This document shows positions 26,911 through 34,621 of a DNA stretch of 64,000 nucleotides, one piece after another. Location: positions 434,001 to 498,000 of the forward strand of contig NZ_FOIS01000001.1 in assembly GCF_900110455.1 (NCBI RefSeq), written 5' to 3'. Made by a program: the position numbers and the translations under genes. Every line of letters begins with the position of its first letter. Position 1 is the stretch's first letter. The DNA comes from Natrinema salifodinae (lineage in GTDB: Archaea; Halobacteriota; Halobacteria; Halobacteriales; Natrialbaceae). The notes beneath the pieces are model-generated. The model searched no databases. It was given only the letters and a program-made list of their open reading frames with translations, and was not told where the DNA came from.

Positions 26911-28422
26911 ATGACTGATGGGCGGGGCGAGACTCCCCGGCGAACAGGAATGACCGAAAAGTGCGGCGTCGTCGGCGTCTCACTGAACGGTCGAGACGCG
27001 GCACGACCGTTGTATTATGCGCTCTACGCACTCCAGCACCGCGGTCAGGAGTCCGCGGGGATCGTCACCCACGACGGCTTCCAGCAGCACAGCCACGTCG
27101 AGATGGGCCTGGTGGGCGACGCCTTCGGTGAGGACGACCTCGACGCGCTCAACGGGGCGGCGGGGATCGGCCACGTCCGGTATCCGACGGCCGGCTCGGT
27201 CGACTCCTCGTGCGCCCAGCCGTTCTCCGTCTCCTTCAAGAGCGGCTCGCTGGGGCTCTCCCACAACGGCAACCTCGTCAACGCCGACGAGATCCGCGAC
27301 GAACTCGCCGCCGCGGGCCACGCCTTCACCAGCGACGGCGACACCGAGGTCATCGCCCACGACCTCGCGCGCAACCTCTTAGAGGAGGACCTGGTGCGGG
27401 CCGTCAAACACACGATGGGGCGGATCCACGGCTCCTACTCGCTGACGATCAGCCACGACGACACCATCCTCGGCGTGCGCGATCCGCAGGGGAACCGCCC
27501 GCTCTGTATCGGGGAGCTCGAGGACGGCTACATACTGGCCTCCGAGTCGGCCGCGATCGACACGTTAGACGGGGACCTCGTCCGCGACGTTCGCCCCGGC
27601 GAGCTGGTCGTCCTGCGAGACGACGGCCAGGGCTTTGACTCCTACCAGCTCGTCGAAAACGAGAACACCGCCCACTGCTTCTTCGAACACGTCTACTTCG
27701 CCCGCCCCGACAGCGTCATCGACGAGACGCTGGTCTACGAGGCCCGGCGGAACCTCGGGCGCAAGCTCTGGGAGGAAAGCGGCGTCGAGACCGACGTCGT
27801 GATGCCGGTACCCGACTCCGGTCGGGCGTTCGCCTCCGGCTACGCGGACGCGGCAAGCGAGACGACCGCCGACGGCGAGCCCCGCGACGCCGACGACGAC
27901 GGCGTCGAGTTCGCCGAGGGGCTGATGAAGAACCGCTACGTCGGCCGGACGTTCATCATGCCGACTCAGGATGAACGCGAGCGCGCGGTGCGGCTGAAGC
28001 TCAACCCGATCAAGTCCACGATCGAGGGCAAGACCGTCACCGTCATCGACGACTCGATCGTCCGCGGGACGACCTCGACCCAGCTCGTCCAGCTGCTGAA
28101 AGACTGCGGGGCCGAGGAAGTCCACGTCCGGATCGGCGCGCCGGCGATCGTCGCCCCCTGTTACATGGGCATCGACATGGCCACCCGCGAGGAACTGATC
28201 GCTTCCGACAAGTCCACCGACGAGATCCGCGACGCGATCAGCGCCGACAGCCTGGCCTACCTCTCGACCGACGCGGTCGCCGAGGTGCTCGACGAGGAGC
28301 GGATCGACCTCTGTCTGGGCTGCGTGACGGGTGAGTACCCCTACGACATCGAGGGCGAGGCGACCGATCGCGACGTGAGCCGACCCGACGTCGGCGACCG
28401 GCAGCTCCCCGCGGACGACTAA
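26911..28422 (+). CDS. purF: Amidophosphoribosyltransferase
   Basis: A 503-residue enzyme that catalyses the first committed step of purine synthesis, PRPP plus glutamine to phosphoribosylamine. The Ntn glutaminase domain starts at Cys in MTEKCGVVGVSL after a short propeptide of about 17 residues. QHRGQESAGI and the LSHNGNLVN motif follow. The phosphoribosyltransferase half has the PRPP-binding loop VIDDSIVRGTTS and VPDSGR. The ATG at 26911 is supported by its TATA box. An unusual acidic insert (DADDDGVEFAEG) precedes MKNRYVGRTF. It is divergent from the MutS-family gene. Confidence 0.96.
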   Translation: MTDGRGETPRRTGMTEKCGVVGVSLNGRDAARPLYYALYALQHRGQESAGIVTHDGFQQHSHVEMGLVGDAFGEDDLDALNGAAGIGHVRYPTAGSVDSSCAQPFSVSFKSGSLGLSHNGNLVNADEIRDELAAAGHAFTSDGDTEVIAHDLARNLLEEDLVRAVKHTMGRIHGSYSLTISHDDTILGVRDPQGNRPLCIGELEDGYILASESAAIDTLDGDLVRDVRPGELVVLRDDGQGFDSYQLVENENTAHCFFEHVYFARPDSVIDETLVYEARRNLGRKLWEESGVETDVVMPVPDSGRAFASGYADAASETTADGEPRDADDDGVEFAEGLMKNRYVGRTFIMPTQDERERAVRLKLNPIKSTIEGKTVTVIDDSIVRGTTSTQLVQLLKDCGAEEVHVRIGAPAIVAPCYMGIDMATREELIASDKSTDEIRDAISADSLAYLSTDAVAEVLDEERIDLCLGCVTGEYPYDIEGEATDRDVSRPDVGDRQLPADD

Positions 28423-28738
28423 TCTAACGCGTTCGGAGGCCGGTCCGCCGTTCGATCGCGTCGCGCTCGCGTTCTTCGTTCTCGAGGGAATTCCGCCGAG
28501 CGGTAGACCGCGGTAGCCGTCGGTCCAAGCGGCGCTCGGTGGCGCCGCTCGGCGGGCGAAACGCGAAACGAAGTGGAGTAGGGTGGAGTGGGGTGGGGTT
28601 GGGACGGTGGTGGTATCCCGGGTAGGGGTTCGGACGCAATGCCGGGTCCGCTATCACGGAGCCGTCCGCAGTATTACTACCAGAATCCATCAGATAATAC
28701 TACTCCCAAAATCATTTGGATGTGTCGAATGGTGGCAA
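28423..28738. other. Convergent non-coding spacer with a G-quadruplex-type tract
   Basis: This 316-nt gap lies between the 3' ends of purF and the UPF0104 gene. I see no credible gene. The plus strand has G-runs at 28581-28583, 28590-28593, 28595-28598 and 28601-28603 with loops of 6, 1 and 2 nt, which satisfies the usual G-quadruplex pattern. The remainder is unstructured by eye. Confidence 0.6.
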
Positions 28739-29704
28739 TCAGCGCGTCGCTTTGTACGCGAGGAAAACCGCCGTGCCGAGCGCCGCGGCGTACCACAGCG
28801 TTCCGACGCGGATGACCATCGTGGCGCCGGCGGCGACGGGTTCGGGATACCCAACCGCGATCAGCGCGCCGACCATCGACGCCTCCGCCGCTGCGATCCC
28901 GCCGGGGAGCATCGACACCGCGCCGATGACCGACCCGAGCCCGAAGACGAACAGGCCGGTCGTGACGTCCGCTTCGACGCCGAACCCGTCGAGTACCACC
29001 CACAGCGCGACCCCCTCCAGCCCCCACGCAGCGAGGCTGAACAGCGTCGAGACGATCAGTGGCCGGACCTGAAACAGTCGATACGCGCTCTCGTAGAACT
29101 GCTCCAGTTCGGTCGCGTAGTCGCCGACGACCGGGACCGCTTCGAGCCGTTCGAGGATCGCCAGGCAGCCCCGTCGCCACTGAAGCAGACCGATCCCGGT
29201 CGCGATGGCGCCGAAAACGACGATGATGGGAAGCGACGAGCGACCGTACCCCAACAGTCCGAGCGCGGCCATCGCGCTCAGCGCGATGAGGTCCGTGATC
29301 CGCTCGGCGCCGACGACGGAGGTGGTCTTGCTCGCGGACACGCCGCGCTGATCGCGGAGAAACCACGCCTTCCAGACCTCCCCGGCCTTGCCCGGCGTGA
29401 CGACCATCATCAGGCCGCTAAAGAAGGTGACGGCGCTCGCATCGAGCGGAACGTCGATGTCGAGACACCGGAGGTAGTAGTGCCACTTGGCGAATCGGAA
29501 CCCGTAGCCGACGGTCGTCAAGCCGACGACGATCGCGAACGTTCGCCAGTTCAGGGCGGCCAGGGCGTTCGTCACGTCGCCGACGTCCGCGTAGACAGCG
29601 AGACCGAGGAAGACGACGACCGAGAGCAGTGCTGTCACCCAGATGCCGTGGTCGCGGACGGCCGCTCGCCCACGATCGACGACGGATTCGCCGTAATTGC
29701 TCAT
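28739..29704 (-). CDS. UPF0104 / LPG synthase-like membrane protein (possible lipid-sugar flippase)
   Basis: A 321-residue protein with about eight membrane helices from the lysylphosphatidylglycerol-synthase transmembrane (UPF0104) family. Typical motifs are VTPGKAGEVWKAWFL near residues 101-116 and SMLPGGIAAAEASMVGAL near 261-280. The catalytic soluble domain of MprF is absent. Haloarchaeal members occur next to glycosylation genes and are candidate flippases or accessory factors. Its ATG overlaps the stop of the PHP gene by 4 nt (ATGA), so the two are translationally coupled. Confidence 0.85.
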   Translation of the reverse strand: MSNYGESVVDRGRAAVRDHGIWVTALLSVVVFLGLAVYADVGDVTNALAALNWRTFAIVVGLTTVGYGFRFAKWHYYLRCLDIDVPLDASAVTFFSGLMMVVTPGKAGEVWKAWFLRDQRGVSASKTTSVVGAERITDLIALSAMAALGLLGYGRSSLPIIVVFGAIATGIGLLQWRRGCLAILERLEAVPVVGDYATELEQFYESAYRLFQVRPLIVSTLFSLAAWGLEGVALWVVLDGFGVEADVTTGLFVFGLGSVIGAVSMLPGGIAAAEASMVGALIAVGYPEPVAAGATMVIRVGTLWYAAALGTAVFLAYKATR

Positions 29705-30387
29705 CGTCGCGGGGATCCCTCCGACCTGAAGGGTTCGACGGCGCGACCGGCGGCGGTGCGGACCTGGTGGAGTTTCGTCGCGACGTGCCCCGAGAGGTAC
29801 CGTCCGCGACCGCCAGGCCGGACGCGGCCGTCGCGCAGGGCGTCCGCGAGCGATCCGTCACCGTCGATACAGGTGTACGCGCGACCGACCTCCATCGGAA
29901 AGTGGGCGTCGCTCCCGCCGGTCGACGGCAGGTCGTGAGCAGCCGCGAACGCCGCCGCGCGCTCGTTGAACCGCCGGCGGACACAGCGGGAGTTCACCGT
30001 TTCGACCCCGTCGACGGCGTCGGCGAGGGCGTCGAGGTCCGTCTCGTAGTACTGTCGTAGCGCGTCGAACGGGTGCGAGAGGACGGCGACGCCGCCCTGG
30101 TCGTGAACGCGGTCGACCGCTGTCAGCGGGTCGGTCTGAGGCGGCGCCTCGGTCACGTCGAGTGCCAGGAGGTGCCCTTCGGTCGTCGTCACCTCGACCC
30201 CGGAGATCACCTCGAGGGCGGCCGGTGCGGCGTCCCGAACGGCGTCGACGTTGGCGAGCGTGTCGTGGTCGGTGATCGCGATGCCGTCGAGTCCGGCGTC
30301 GACCGCCGCTGAGACGACGCGCTCGGGTGGCGTGCTCGAACAGGGCGAGGCGTCCGTGTGTACCTGGAGATCGTATCTGCGTGTCAT
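29701..30387 (-). CDS. PHP-domain phosphoesterase-like protein
   Basis: A 228-residue polymerase-and-histidinol-phosphatase domain protein. The metal-site motifs are DLQVHTDAS at residues 5-13, ITDHDT, a Glu in ISGVEVTT, SHPFDALR and GSDAHFP. The usual first HxH is QxH here, so one metal ligand is absent or replaced. PHP proteins hydrolyse phosphomonoesters or diesters. The gene is 31 nt downstream of a UbiA-type phosphoribosyltransferase homologue, and overlaps the UPF0104 gene. It could remove the 5-phosphate from a lipid-linked phosphoribose; this is an inference. Confidence 0.85.
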   Translation of the reverse strand: MTRRYDLQVHTDASPCSSTPPERVVSAAVDAGLDGIAITDHDTLANVDAVRDAAPAALEVISGVEVTTTEGHLLALDVTEAPPQTDPLTAVDRVHDQGGVAVLSHPFDALRQYYETDLDALADAVDGVETVNSRCVRRRFNERAAAFAAAHDLPSTGGSDAHFPMEVGRAYTCIDGDGSLADALRDGRVRPGGRGRYLSGHVATKLHQVRTAAGRAVEPFRSEGSPRR

Positions 30388-30418
30388 TGTGGGTTCGGCG
30401 CGGCGTAGCGTGCGAGTC

Positions 30419-31333
30419 TCACGTGATCGTTTCGAGAAGTCGGAGCGGCACCTCGTAAAGGACCGCGATGACGACGAAGCCCCAGACGACGAGGTTGACG
30501 AGAAACGGGCGGTCGCCAAAGAGGTACTTCGGGTCGCCGCCCAGGTCTCGCGTGTGGGCGAGGTGGTGATAGCGGAAGGCCGCGAAAAAGGCGAACGGGA
30601 GCGTGACCATCATCCACGGGCCGTCCCCGTAGAACGTGTACAACGAGTAGGAGACGAGCAGCGCCGAGAGGACGGCGACGAGCAACTGGTCGAGCGTCTC
30701 CTCGGTGTACTCGTCGAGGCTGGAGCGCGACGCGGCCGGATCATCGCTGACGATCATCTCGTGGCGGCGTTTGCCGAGCGCGAGCATCAGCGCCGCGAGG
30801 AACGTACAGACGACGAGCCAGGGGCTCAGGGAGACGTCGATGGCGACGACGCCCGCGATAGCCCGCAGGACGAACCCGATGGCGATGACCATCACGTCGA
30901 CGAGGACGACCTCCTTCAAGAACGCGGAGTAGAGCGCGTTCTGTACGATATACGTGCAGACGACGAGGAGGAACAGCGGACCGAGGTACCAGGCGAGGGC
31001 GAGCCCGCCGACGAAGAGCAGGATCGCGAACGCCGCCGCCACGGGGATCGGAACCTGGCCGCTGGCGATGGGTCGGTGTTTCTTCTGCGGATGGTTGCGA
31101 TCCTCCTCGACGTCGAGGATGTCGTTGCCGATGTACGTCGCGCCCGCGATGACGCAGAACGCGACAATCCCGAGGGCGACGCTCGCGACGGCGACCGGAT
31201 CGAGCAGGCTCTTGGAGAAGATTAGCCCCAACAGCAGGATGCTCTGTTTGTACCACTGCCAGGGTCGCAACTCCTTGACCAGGCCGGAGAGGGCACCCGC
31301 GAGCCGGCTCTGGTCGGCATAGGCGCGGGACAT
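30419..31333 (-). CDS. UbiA-family polyprenyl-phosphate phosphoribosyltransferase homologue (DPPR synthase-like)
   Basis: A 304-residue membrane prenyltransferase with about nine helices. The Mg/pyrophosphate motif reads NDILDVEEDRNHPQKKHRPI, close to the NDxxDxxxD region of mycobacterial DPPR synthase (Rv3806c). FVLRAIAGVVAIDVSLSPW, LGKRRHE and SLDEYTEETL also follow that enzyme's pattern in order. It probably joins phosphoribose from PRPP to a dolichyl/polyprenyl phosphate. A T-rich TATA-like element lies ~31 nt before the ATG. It leads an operon with the PHP and UPF0104 genes and is divergent from an SDR gene. Confidence 0.86.
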   Translation of the reverse strand: MSRAYADQSRLAGALSGLVKELRPWQWYKQSILLLGLIFSKSLLDPVAVASVALGIVAFCVIAGATYIGNDILDVEEDRNHPQKKHRPIASGQVPIPVAAAFAILLFVGGLALAWYLGPLFLLVVCTYIVQNALYSAFLKEVVLVDVMVIAIGFVLRAIAGVVAIDVSLSPWLVVCTFLAALMLALGKRRHEMIVSDDPAASRSSLDEYTEETLDQLLVAVLSALLVSYSLYTFYGDGPWMMVTLPFAFFAAFRYHHLAHTRDLGGDPKYLFGDRPFLVNLVVWGFVVIAVLYEVPLRLLETIT

Positions 31334-31714
31334 CTCTGTCTCTCCACCCCTAGGACGGACAAAAAAGGCTCGCGCTCGCTTTCAACCATTTTACGATCGT
31401 TTGGTATCGCGAAACGGCACGAGCCGACGAGCGGCCGCCCGCTTCTCGCCGAAGGGTGCCCGATCCGAGCGAAACCGGGCGGGCAGAAACGCCGGTCGGT
31501 GACCCGCCCGCTACGGCACCGACTAGCACTTCGCCAGTGGGCTCTTTCCCTCGCTCCGCCCGTTCGATGCGGCTCTCGACCCGGATCCGATTTCGAATTC
31601 GGCTCGCCGTAATCACTCCGTTCCGCGTCGGTAGGCCGAACAACCATCCGTTTAGGGCCGGTTAACCGTCGATACACTATTGAAGCGCTGCGTCGACGTT
31701 CGGCTGATATTACG
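31334..31714. promoter_or_regulatory. Divergent promoter spacer, UbiA-type / SDR genes
   Basis: This 381-nt gap separates two outward-transcribed units. The left promoter has the minus-strand T-run CCTTTTTTG near 31360-31368. On the right, ATACACTAT at about 31672-31680 is a weak TATA candidate 35-43 nt before the SDR ATG. The middle ~250 nt is non-coding by eye and long enough for a shared regulatory site, though no clear repeat is seen. Confidence 0.45.
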
Positions 31715-32806
31715 ATGAGCGATAGCGAGCGCACGAGCGACGACTCGACCGGTGCCGTTCTCGTTACGGGGGGGACCGGATTCCTCGGCCTCCACGCGTG
31801 CCAGCACTTCCGCGATCGGGGCTGGGACGTCACCGCGTTCGACCGCAAGCCCTTCGAGGAGTCGGACGACACGGACGGAATCGACTTCGTCCGGGGAGAC
31901 GTCCGGAGCGAGGAGTCCGTGGCCGACGCGCTCGAGGAGAGCGGCGCCACCGCCGTCGTGCACGCGGCGGCCGCGCTCCCGCTGTGGGACGACGACCGCA
32001 TCCGCGAGACGACGATCGACGGAACGCGCAACGTGCTCTGGGCGGCCAAAGACGGCGGCGTCGAGCGCGTCTGTTACATCTCCTCGACCGCGGTTTACGG
32101 GACCCACGATACGCATCCTATCACCGAGGAGTCGCCTCTAGAGGGCGTCGGACCCTACGGCGAGGCCAAGATCCAGGCCGAGAAGGTCTGCGAGGACTTC
32201 CGTCGCATGGGGATGTGCGTTCCCGTCCTCCGCCCGAAGACGTTCATCGGCCCGCAGCGGCTCGGCGTGTTTCAGGTGTTGTTCGACTGGATCGAAGACG
32301 GCGCGAACGTCCCGCTCGTCGGCTGGGGAGACAACCGCTACCAGCTACTGCACGTCCACGACCTCGTCACCGCCATCGAACTGATGCTCACCGAGGACGA
32401 GGAGGCGGTAAACGAGACGTTCAACGTCGGCACCGACGAGTTCGGCACCATGAAGGAGGACTTCCAGGCCCCGATCGACTACGCGGGGACGGGCAAGCGC
32501 ACCATCGGAACGCCCGCCGTCCTCACGGTCACGGTTCTCCGCGCGCTCGAGAAGCTGAACCTCTCCCCGCTGTACCCGTGGGTCTACGAGACGGCCCACG
32601 AGGACTCGTACGTCTCCGTCGAGAAACTGAAGGGCCTCGGCTGGGAGCCCGAGTACTCCAACGAAGAAGCGCTCGTAGAGACGTACAAGTGGTATCTAGA
32701 GAACTACGAGTCCGACCAGGCGGCCGACGAGACTGGCCTCGATCACCGCGTCGCGTGGGATCAAGGTGCCCTCGTCGCCGCGAAGAAAGTCTCACAGCGG
32801 ATCTGA
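31715..32806 (+). CDS. Extended SDR NAD-dependent epimerase/dehydratase
   Basis: A 363-residue nucleotide- or lipid-sugar-modifying enzyme. The cofactor loop VTGGTGFLG is at about 17-25, the catalytic Ser lies in ISSTAVYG and the catalytic Tyr/Lys pair in YGEAKIQAEK. The C-terminal domain contains LLHVHDLVTAIELML. This resembles UDP-sugar 4-epimerases and also 3-beta-HSD-like enzymes. The substrate is unknown. It is the first gene of a unit with the GT-C-like protein and is divergent from the UbiA homologue, consistent with acting on the same sugar intermediate. Confidence 0.88.
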   Translation: MSDSERTSDDSTGAVLVTGGTGFLGLHACQHFRDRGWDVTAFDRKPFEESDDTDGIDFVRGDVRSEESVADALEESGATAVVHAAAALPLWDDDRIRETTIDGTRNVLWAAKDGGVERVCYISSTAVYGTHDTHPITEESPLEGVGPYGEAKIQAEKVCEDFRRMGMCVPVLRPKTFIGPQRLGVFQVLFDWIEDGANVPLVGWGDNRYQLLHVHDLVTAIELMLTEDEEAVNETFNVGTDEFGTMKEDFQAPIDYAGTGKRTIGTPAVLTVTVLRALEKLNLSPLYPWVYETAHEDSYVSVEKLKGLGWEPEYSNEEALVETYKWYLENYESDQAADETGLDHRVAWDQGALVAAKKVSQRI

Positions 32807-32894
32807 CCGGTGCCGACGGCGGTCGCGCGCTGACCCGCGCGATGGCAGCAGACGAGCCCGCAGCGTCCGTACCCGACCGTCACGATACCCCCCC

Positions 32895-34244
32895 ATGCCG
32901 ATACGTATCCCCCTCCGCGCTCGCTCCGACTGGATCGTCGTTCTCGGTCCGATCGTCGCCGTTCTGTTCGCCGCCGGACTCGCGACGTATCTCGTAACCG
33001 AGTGGCCGGCGATCGCGACCGATCCGGCGTTCTTCCAGCACACCGGTTGGTACGTCCTCAACGGCGGCGTTCCATACGTCGACGTCTGGGACGTGAACCC
33101 GCCCGTCCCGTTCGGCATCTCGGCCGTGCTCGCCGTCCTTTCCGGCGGCGACATGCTCGTTTTGCACGGGCTCGGCGTGACGCTCACGGCGGTCGTCGCG
33201 GCCGCGAGCGTCCTGCTCGTCGGGCAGGTGGCTCACCTCGCGACCGGGAACGACGCGGCGGCGGTCGCCGCCGGCCTCGCGATGCTGGTCGTCCCGGAAC
33301 TCTTCCTCCTCTCCCCGGAAGGGGTGCGGGCGCAGTTCTACGCGCTGTTTTTCGGCGTCCTCGCGCTCGCTCTGGTCCTCCGCGACCGTCCGTTCCTCGC
33401 GGGAGCCGCCGCGGCGCTGAGCGCCGGCTCGTGGCAGTCGGGGGCCGCGTTCGCACTGTTGGTCGTCGGGATGGCGTACCAGCGAACTGACCGGCGGGGC
33501 GCGCTCGCGGCGATCGCGGGCGGCAGCGTCGTGACCGGTGCCGTCCTCGTCGCGTTCGCGGCCGCGGGCGCGCTCGTTCCAATGGTCGTCCAGACCGTGC
33601 TCGCACCGCTGCTCGCCGGCTCGTCGTACACCCTGGCCGAACGCGTCTACTCGATCCTGCTGGTGTTCGGCTACGGGTCAATGCTCCTTCCGGTGGCGTT
33701 CTACGGCTGGGCGCGCGCCGTCGCCGTCGTCGACCGCCGAGAGCTGTGGTGGGTGCCCGCAGGCGGCCTGATATTCGGCTTTCAGGTGCTGTTCGTCGAC
33801 ATGGACGGCTCGACCGACGCGCTCCTGTGGCTCGCCTTCGTCGCGCTCGGCGTGGGCGTCGCCGCCGAACGCGTGACCGCGCGGCGATCGTCGGTGACGG
33901 ACCCCGGGGACGACGCGGCCCCGACGATCCGCCGCCAGTGGGCCGTCGTGGCCGTCGTTGGACTGCTCGTCCTCGCGGGACTGGGCTGGCACTACGGCTC
34001 TCCGCAGCCCCAGGAGCGACTCCGGACGATGGAGGAAGCGGCCGAACCCGACGGGGACCCGCTTCCGATACGGCCAGGCGACGCGGACGTCCCGTCGATG
34101 CAGACCATCTACTGGGAACGGATGGAGCCCGAGACATGCCACTACCGGTTGAGTTGGAACGAGATGCGGTGGATCGCGATGACGGACGGGCAACTAGACG
34201 CGCATGATTGCGACGGGTGGCCGAGTCGCACCGATCGCGGCTGA
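32895..34244 (+). CDS. GT-C-like (ArnT/PMT-type) membrane glycosyltransferase candidate
   Basis: A 449-residue protein with about ten helices. The first extracytoplasmic loop after helix 1 reads FFQHTGWYVLNGGVPYVDVWD, with the acidic VDVWD and following NPPVPF typical of GT-C enzymes such as ArnT and dolichyl-P-mannose transferases. Such enzymes use a lipid-phosphate sugar on the outer face. A C-terminal outside domain of ~90 residues contains the cysteines in METCHYRL and HDCDG. ATG 32895 is chosen over an upstream start in low-quality Arg/Ser sequence. It follows the SDR gene by 88 nt. Confidence 0.75.
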   Translation: MPIRIPLRARSDWIVVLGPIVAVLFAAGLATYLVTEWPAIATDPAFFQHTGWYVLNGGVPYVDVWDVNPPVPFGISAVLAVLSGGDMLVLHGLGVTLTAVVAAASVLLVGQVAHLATGNDAAAVAAGLAMLVVPELFLLSPEGVRAQFYALFFGVLALALVLRDRPFLAGAAAALSAGSWQSGAAFALLVVGMAYQRTDRRGALAAIAGGSVVTGAVLVAFAAAGALVPMVVQTVLAPLLAGSSYTLAERVYSILLVFGYGSMLLPVAFYGWARAVAVVDRRELWWVPAGGLIFGFQVLFVDMDGSTDALLWLAFVALGVGVAAERVTARRSSVTDPGDDAAPTIRRQWAVVAVVGLLVLAGLGWHYGSPQPQERLRTMEEAAEPDGDPLPIRPGDADVPSMQTIYWERMEPETCHYRLSWNEMRWIAMTDGQLDAHDCDGWPSRTDRG

Positions 34245-34621
34245 GCGGTCGGCGGCTCGAGAGCGCTTCGATCGGAGAAAAAATGGGTCGCTCGATCGCG
34301 GATTCGAAACGAGTGCCCGAAAGGGGTGTGATGTCCGCCCCTCTCTTTGTAATCGATCGGTGCCCTGGTGCCTCTGTGCCCCTCTCGAGGCATTCGAGTC
34401 CAGCACCTACGCGTGTATTGAACGCGGTGATTGTGTCTCCGAATTATATGACTATTCAACTGAGTTTGTGTCGTTATACGGCGTCTTCGAACGCTTGCGT
34501 TCTAGCAACGATCGAACTCGGGACGGTGCTGGGTTCCAACCACAGTTGTTGATCTGAAACTCCGGTTCAACGGGTCGCCCGAATCGATCCCGATTCCCGC
34601 GGCCGACGACCCGCGTGACCG
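34245..34621. other. Convergent non-coding spacer, less G+C-rich
   Basis: This 377-nt gap lies between the ends of the GT-C-like and SLC13 genes. Short open frames cross it on both strands, but none has a recognisable motif or haloarchaeal acidity. Its base composition is visibly less G+C-rich than the flanking genes from about 34420 to 34560. A T-arm-like stretch near 34531-34547 does not extend into a tRNA. Confidence 0.5.

Noticed and set aside
34480-34570. tRNA-like sequence (a T-arm-like ctgggttccaaccacag)
   Set aside because: One mismatch in the stem, a pyrimidine where the T-loop purine should be, and no acceptor or anticodon arm upstream.
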